A stretch of 37,821 nt of DNA from Desulfosporosinus sp. I2. Its GTDB lineage: Bacteria; Bacillota; Desulfitobacteriia; Desulfitobacteriales; Desulfitobacteriaceae. The first letter of the stretch is position 1, and every line of letters begins with the position of its first letter. The stretch covers positions 1-37,821 of the forward strand of contig NZ_JYNH01000031.1 of the NCBI RefSeq assembly GCF_000960765.1, written 5' to 3'. The notes beneath the pieces were generated by a model. That model did no database searches. It saw nothing but the letters and a program-made list of their open reading frames with translations, and was not told where the DNA came from. Below are positions 34,019 to 37,821 of the stretch, piece by piece. Position numbers and translations under genes: made by a program.

Positions 34019-34221
34019 TCAGAGAATCACAGAAGCCTGTTCCTCAGCTGCAGCAGTGACTTCCTCACTGTTTGCAGCTGTTGTGTTCGTAATATTGGCA
34101 ACCAAGTCAATTCAACGATCTGAGCAGAGCTGGCTACTTCATCCTTGGTATTTTCAGCAATTTCCTCAATATCTTTTCCTATCTGTTCTACGGCATTCAT
34201 ACTAAGTAAATGATTCAACAA
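34019..34221 (-). pseudogene. C-terminal remnant of a methyl-accepting chemotaxis protein
   Basis: About 66 codons with chemoreceptor text in two frames: MNAVEQIGKDIEEIAENTKD then EVASSAQIVE in one, then LVANITNTTAANSEEVTAAA and EEQASVIL (stop at 34019-34021) in another. A frameshift lies near 34108. The rest of the receptor (sensor, membrane helices, HAMP, most of the signalling domain) is absent. The remnant starts directly beside a dispersed repeat (34234-34287). It is not a copy of the intact chemoreceptor at 14341, whose C-terminus differs. Confidence 0.8.
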
Positions 34222-34233
34222 ATATTACATAAA

Positions 34234-34287
34234 GAAAACTTGGCTGGCGCCAAGCCTTGGCGAAGGCGGCCGCCTTAGTTGCCCTTA
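34234..34287 (+). repeat. Dispersed repeat family 1, copy B
   Basis: Starts GAAAACTTGGCTGGCGCC and ends CGAAGGCGGC, CGCCTTAGTT, GCCCTTA, matching both ends of 625-710 while lacking its central 35 bases. It includes GGCTGGCGCCAAGCC, a near palindrome. It marks the broken edge of the chemoreceptor remnant. Confidence 0.6.
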
Positions 34288-34294
34288 TGCTTCC

Positions 34295-34323
34295 AGAAAG
34301 TATATAACGAAGTTATACTTTCT
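34295..34323. other. Strong inverted repeat
   Basis: AGAAAGTATA pairs with TATACTTTCT, extended by AC/GT around a GAA loop, with a two-base bulge. No T run on either side in the right place, so it is not a classic terminator. It lies between the repeat and the terminator of the GDYXXLXY gene. Confidence 0.5.
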
Positions 34324-34332
34324 GACTAGTAT

Positions 34333-34361
34333 AAAAAAACCAGAACATCAAAATATTCTGG
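34333..34361 (-). terminator. Terminator of the DUF2157-GDYXXLXY transcript
   Basis: Stem CCAGAA (34340-34345) with TTCTGG (34356-34361), extended by AT/AT with a mismatch; on the minus strand seven T residues follow directly. It lies about 130 bases after the GDYXXLXY stop; the 34362-34494 interval shows nothing else. Confidence 0.8.
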
Positions 34362-34494
34362 CGGTATCTACATTCACCTACGAAATATTAACTTAAGAAT
34401 ATAAATCGGTTACAAGCATGCTTCCTCGACCAACTCATGCCTTTGTCCACAAGTCGTGGTGGAAATAACTTTTACGCATAATTATTGCACCTCC

Positions 34495-35007
34495 CTAGCG
34501 CGGTGCGATTCCCGTCAGAACTCCATACCCACCGAGGACCTTAACGGTTCCTACAAGTTCACCCTTCAAGGATTCCTGTTCAAAATCCTTCCCACTACCT
34601 TGTTCAATAAAATACTTGTCCAAACTGTAATCGACTCTGAAATTACCGGCCTCGTTAAACTGGTTGTATATTTCCTGGAATTTCCCTTTTAAATAGACCC
34701 CTTGCTTAGGTCTCGTTTCACTAACTTGGTCCACTACATAATACTTGCCCTCTGGTTTAAGACTCACATAGAGATTCTTATTGTATACCTTATCTAAAAG
34801 TAAGGTCACCTTAGACCTTGGCACATCCGAAATTGCGAAGTTAAGGGCAACATAGTCCCCCCTAAACAAATCTGTCGGGTCATAAGCCTTTGTCTCTAGA
34901 ACGATCTCTTTCCCGAAGAAAACGGTGGCTTGAGGCTTAATGGTCATCGCTAAGAGGATAATTAAGGGAATCGCCACGGCTAGTAGGAACGTTTTTTTCT
35001 TAGTCAT
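34495..35007 (-). CDS. GDYXXLXY domain protein, membrane-anchored
   Basis: 170-residue protein with one N-terminal membrane helix (residues 6-22, FLLAVAIPLIILLAMTI) and an extracytoplasmic beta-rich domain. The name-giving motif appears as GDYVALNF (Tyr of the last position changed to Phe), preceded by AYDPTDLFR. The family is regularly paired with DUF2157/DUF4401 membrane proteins, as here: it overlaps the upstream DUF2157 gene by eight bases, so translation is coupled. Function unknown. ATG at 35005-35007 with GGGGGATA upstream inside that gene. Confidence 0.9.
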   Translation of the reverse strand: MTKKKTFLLAVAIPLIILLAMTIKPQATVFFGKEIVLETKAYDPTDLFRGDYVALNFAISDVPRSKVTLLLDKVYNKNLYVSLKPEGKYYVVDQVSETRPKQGVYLKGKFQEIYNQFNEAGNFRVDYSLDKYFIEQGSGKDFEQESLKGELVGTVKVLGGYGVLTGIAPR

Positions 35008-36073
35008 GCAAGTATCCCCCTTTTGCTGACTTCATCATGCGTTCAAAGTAGAAACCAAAGCCGAGTAACAGCAGCCCTCCCACGATAAAGAACAGCGACT
35101 TCGGTAAAAACGCAAAGGTATCCGTATAATACCTGAAGATGGTAACACATACAAAGATCAGGCTGATGAGACTTCCTTTTCTGATGAGGACAAACAGCAA
35201 GGCAACAAAGGCCAGAGCAAAGAGAATACTTACTAAACGTGTTGACTGAGCACTCACTACTATGTTCCATAAATCAGGCATAGTCAAAATCACACCAGTA
35301 ACCCCAAACAAAATGTTGCCCTGAACCCGGAAAATATCGGGCTCTAAAGTGTGTTTGACTGCATACATCACAAGTCCTATCACGAAAAAGAGCAGCGCAA
35401 CATATAGACCCTCTACTTCATAGTTTAGAGTGATTTCGAAAATAAAAGTTAAGGCTGTAAGATTGGCGAAGAACAAGAGGAGCCTTGATTTTTCAAAGTA
35501 GTTATAGGCCAGATACACGACGGGTACCCCAACCCATCCTGCATAAGGGAAGCCCTGATTAAAGGAACCAAACAGATAGACCCCAAACAGAAGGTTCGCA
35601 AACAGCATTAAATACTTGTCTTTAAGCAGGAACGCCATCGGAAGCACTCCTAGGGACCAGAGTAGAAACGCAGTGGGAAAATCCCCTCCATAGTTATACA
35701 TCTGTCCAATCAGAAAGATACCTGCTCCGTAAACCAGAGTGCCTAGGTAAATAAAACTTCGGCCCGTCTTGGGATTATTCTCAGAGAGCATGTATCCTGT
35801 AACGTTTACCCCAACGAAAACTCCGAAGATAATCAGGAGTTTGACTAAATGACTGATCCCATCCCAGTTGCTGGCAATAAAACTTAAGATTCCGAGACCC
35901 ACCAACAGTGCGCCAATTGTAACCACTACTCGAATAAAGTTGAGACCACCCTTAATTTCATAGATCTCAAGAATTCCGCTTTTTTGCTCCCCTGTGATAA
36001 GTCCATTACTTTCATAGTGTTCTAATTCTGTACTTACTAAGGAGAAGTTAGCTTTACTAATTTGCCTTTTCAA
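35000..36073 (-). CDS. DUF2157 integral membrane protein
   Basis: 357-residue protein. A cytoplasmic N-terminal part (residues 1-45, ELEHYESNGLITGEQKSGIL is the typical DUF2157 start) is followed by about ten hydrophobic segments, e.g. VVVTIGALLVGLGILSFIAS, LLIIFGVFVGVNVTGYML and FIVGGLLLLGFGFYFE near the end. Forms a two-gene unit with the GDYXXLXY protein. Start: TTG at 36071-36073, eight bases after AAGGAGG. Function unknown; no transporter motif is seen. Confidence 0.9.
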   Translation of the reverse strand: MKRQISKANFSLVSTELEHYESNGLITGEQKSGILEIYEIKGGLNFIRVVVTIGALLVGLGILSFIASNWDGISHLVKLLIIFGVFVGVNVTGYMLSENNPKTGRSFIYLGTLVYGAGIFLIGQMYNYGGDFPTAFLLWSLGVLPMAFLLKDKYLMLFANLLFGVYLFGSFNQGFPYAGWVGVPVVYLAYNYFEKSRLLLFFANLTALTFIFEITLNYEVEGLYVALLFFVIGLVMYAVKHTLEPDIFRVQGNILFGVTGVILTMPDLWNIVVSAQSTRLVSILFALAFVALLFVLIRKGSLISLIFVCVTIFRYYTDTFAFLPKSLFFIVGGLLLLGFGFYFERMMKSAKGGYLHD

Positions 36074-36177
36074 ATCGTTGTTCCTCCTTGATACTAACCA
36101 GAGCTCAGAATGCTGTATGCTCCTCAGTGCGATGGTCTATTCCCGCATTAGAGAATAAATCACTCTGTAGAAATCCT

Positions 36178-36390
36178 CTACTTAATAGTTACCGGCAATT
36201 CCGCAAGAGTAACAATTTTCGACTCATCACGATGTGGTCGTATGGTCAGTCTAAATTCAAATCCAGTTACATCGTCAGGAAGCGAAGGCGTCACCACAAA
36301 GGTATGTTGCAATCCCTTAATTTGCCCACTTCCTCCATGAGGTCTGCATTGACCTTCTTTCTCTTCATTATATTGCTTGATCGTACCCAA
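36178..36390 (-). pseudogene. Possible 3' fragment of an unknown gene
   Basis: About 70 codons with protein-like composition (HTFVVTPSLPDDVTGFEFRL, then TIRPHRDESKIVTLAELPV) ending at a stop at 36178, but with no ribosome site at its TTG and a TAG just upstream in frame. A neighbouring frame upstream also reads plausibly (DKQDVLGIWSAVGYDQAI, about 36368-36415), so this may be the end of a decayed gene. I do not recognise the family. Confidence 0.3.
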
Positions 36391-36419
36391 CAGCAGACCA
36401 AATACCTAAAACGTCTTGT

Positions 36420-37749
36420 TTATCCAGTCGTTTTAGATACACTTTTCTTAATGACGTCAATGTTAGTTATTTCACCTTTCTCTTTTCGTCTATTTCCTGG
36501 GCAGGTGAATCCCCCTCCTGCTGAAAAACCTAATAGATCAGTTGGGTTTCTATACCCATGTCCAAGCGAAATAAACGCAACTATTGACAATTCTTGCGTT
36601 GACACTTGCCAGCTCCGTCCACCATCTTGTGAACGGTAGACATTAAAGTGGTTCGCGACTATGATGCCGTTATTCGGATCGAAAAATCGAAAATATGAGG
36701 CGAAGTAGGGTAATGGAGGAATATCTATATCCAATGGTATCCAATGGTTCCCCGCGTCAGTCGTCTTGAGAATGACTGATTTCTCTGAGTTTATTGAGGT
36801 ACCTATCACCCAGCCCATGTCGCGATTCACGAACGAAAGCTTACTGGGGCGGAATCTATCTGAAAAGCTGTAAATATCTTTCCATGTGCTCCCCCCATCT
36901 GAAGTATATAGCAACGCTCCTGAATTGGAAAGCTGTCCCAACCCAAAACCGTATTGACAATCAATAAAGGATATGTCCTTGGTCGGTCTGGGCTTGGGAT
37001 AGACTTGAGTCCAGGTTTGTCCGCCATCGCCAGTACGCATGATATAATCCCCTTGATTAGGCGCTGTAGCAATAACCCAGCCCTGTTGTTCCGAAATAAA
37101 ATCAACCTCCCGGTTACTACTCATCTCTTCATCTCTTCCAACTATGGTGAAATTTCTCCCACCGTCCTTTGTCAGCATTAACCCGCCTGAGATAGGCCCG
37201 GCACCAACATCTAACGGAATCCAGCCAACTTGAGGTGTAATAAACTTCACTTCTGTTGGCGTTGGCCTTGCACTCCTAATTTGATTGATTTTCTGCCAAT
37301 CAAGACCTGCATTGGCCGTGTAGAATAAATCACCGTTCCTAGTTTGCAAATCGGATGTTAAATGGTGACTCTTCGTTGGTAGCGGTTTGGAGGTCAGCAT
37401 TACCTACGGCCCATCCCGTTGTTTTATTAATAAACATCAATTTCTGTATGATTAAATTGTTCAGTTTTATGGTCTTCCAACTTATCCCTCCATCTTCAGT
37501 CTTAAGAATCTGGGAGCTATGCTCATTCGAATTGTCATCATTTCTAACAACCCAGCCCAAATTCTTATCGATGAAATCGATGGAATGAAGTGAAGACTGA
37601 GCGCTTTCTCCATTAACACTAATCGCCTCTCCTTGAGTTAAGGCCGGCTGATTAGGAAAAGTCATTTTATAATCCACACCATTAGAACTACAACCGAATA
37701 AAGATATGCTTAAGATCATAGTAAGACTGAGAAAAAACATTCTTTTCAT
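36420..37749 (-). pseudogene. BNR/YCF48-like repeat lipoprotein, interrupted by a frameshift
   Basis: Two overlapping frames belong to one exported protein of about 440 residues. The first starts with ATG at 37747-37749 (GGAGGAACATTG before it), has a lipoprotein signal (MKRMFFLSLTMILSISLFGC, lipobox LFGC) and begins the beta-propeller (SIDFIDKNLGWVV, ILKTEDGGISWKT, KTTGWAVGNAD). The second goes on from about 37360 with GDLFYTANAGLDWQKI, LMLTKDGGRNFTIVG, IMRTGDGGQTWTQV, LLYTSDGGSTWKD, ILKTTDAGNHWIPLD and VYRSQDGGRSWQVS. These are BNR/Asp-box blades as in YCF48/HCF136. The shift lies in the 37339-37400 overlap; the last 40 or so residues also look off-family, hinting at a second shift. It may be a true pseudogene or sequencing errors. 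Function unknown. Confidence 0.75.
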
Positions 37750-37821
37750 CAATGTTCCTCCAGTTCGTACCCTCAGTACATCTTCAAGGTTGAAACCAAG
37801 CATAATCGATCGGAACCTGGG

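Noticed and set aside
34301-34316. Sequence TATAACGAAGTTAT resembling half of a loxP site
   Set aside because: It is one base longer than the loxP arm, is part of a larger self-complementary hairpin, and has no second arm or recombinase gene nearby.
36088-36639. Plus-strand open frame of 183 codons
   Set aside because: It overlaps the end of the BNR-repeat gene and the unknown fragment on the minus strand, and shows no family text or ribosome site.

Overview
The window looks like a piece of chromosome from a strictly anaerobic, spore-forming-type Firmicute close to Desulfosporosinus/Desulfitobacterium (Peptococcaceae). This is an inference from gene content: corrinoid methyltransferases of the UROD superfamily, a RACo-like activase, DUF1638, a CBS/PAS sigma-54 activator, strong GGAGG-type ribosome sites and frequent TTG/GTG starts. 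No rRNA, tRNA, CRISPR array or intact insertion sequence was seen.

Layout. (1) 1-3000: 3' part of a Mn-dependent inorganic pyrophosphatase (cut by the window edge) and the PcrA helicase, both on the minus strand. (2) 3331-12715: a corrinoid-dependent methyl-transfer locus, all on the minus strand. In transcription order it holds a GntR/UTRA regulator with a corrinoid protein; a promoter with operators; a frameshifted DUF2284 protein; a pterin-binding methyltransferase II; a UROD-type methyltransferase I; a 56-residue small protein; a second corrinoid protein; a terminator; an MFS transporter; DUF1638; the ferredoxin/ASKHA corrinoid activase; and a terminator. Three copies of TGTCTATACA, which fits the GT-N-TA-N-AC operator of HutC-type GntR proteins, sit at the two promoters, so the locus is probably switched by the substrate bound by the UTRA domain. 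The layout recalls acetogen O-demethylases (MT I, corrinoid protein, MT II, activator), but the methyl donor cannot be read from sequence.

(3) 12797-25630: housekeeping and mixed genes: asnS, a dCache chemoreceptor, a DUF523/TudS-like protein, a membrane-anchored MutS-like ATPase, a DUF815 ATPase, a family-6-like DNA glycosylase, a GNAT enzyme, DUF2164, a carboxymuconolactone-decarboxylase-fold protein, a YkpA-like ABC-F protein with one degenerate nucleotide site, a two-ribbon zinc protein behind a foldable 5' leader, and a secreted DUF2680 protein.

(4) 25721-33973: a beta-oxidation-type locus. Thiolase, HSD10-like dehydrogenase, acyl-CoA dehydrogenase and an alpha-methylacyl-CoA-racemase-like protein form a minus-strand operon. 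A second acyl-CoA dehydrogenase is divergent. Both directions start from near-consensus -24/-12 (sigma-54) promoters, and a sigma-54 activator lies just after the operon. The racemase plus HSD10 pair suggests 2-methyl-branched acyl-CoA as substrate; no enoyl-CoA hydratase is present.

(5) 33974-37821: a decayed stretch with a chemoreceptor remnant and a dispersed repeat, then a DUF2157/GDYXXLXY membrane pair and a frameshifted BNR/YCF48-like lipoprotein. Two families of short dispersed repeats (copies near 625 and 34234; near 6041 and 16470) were found by eye.
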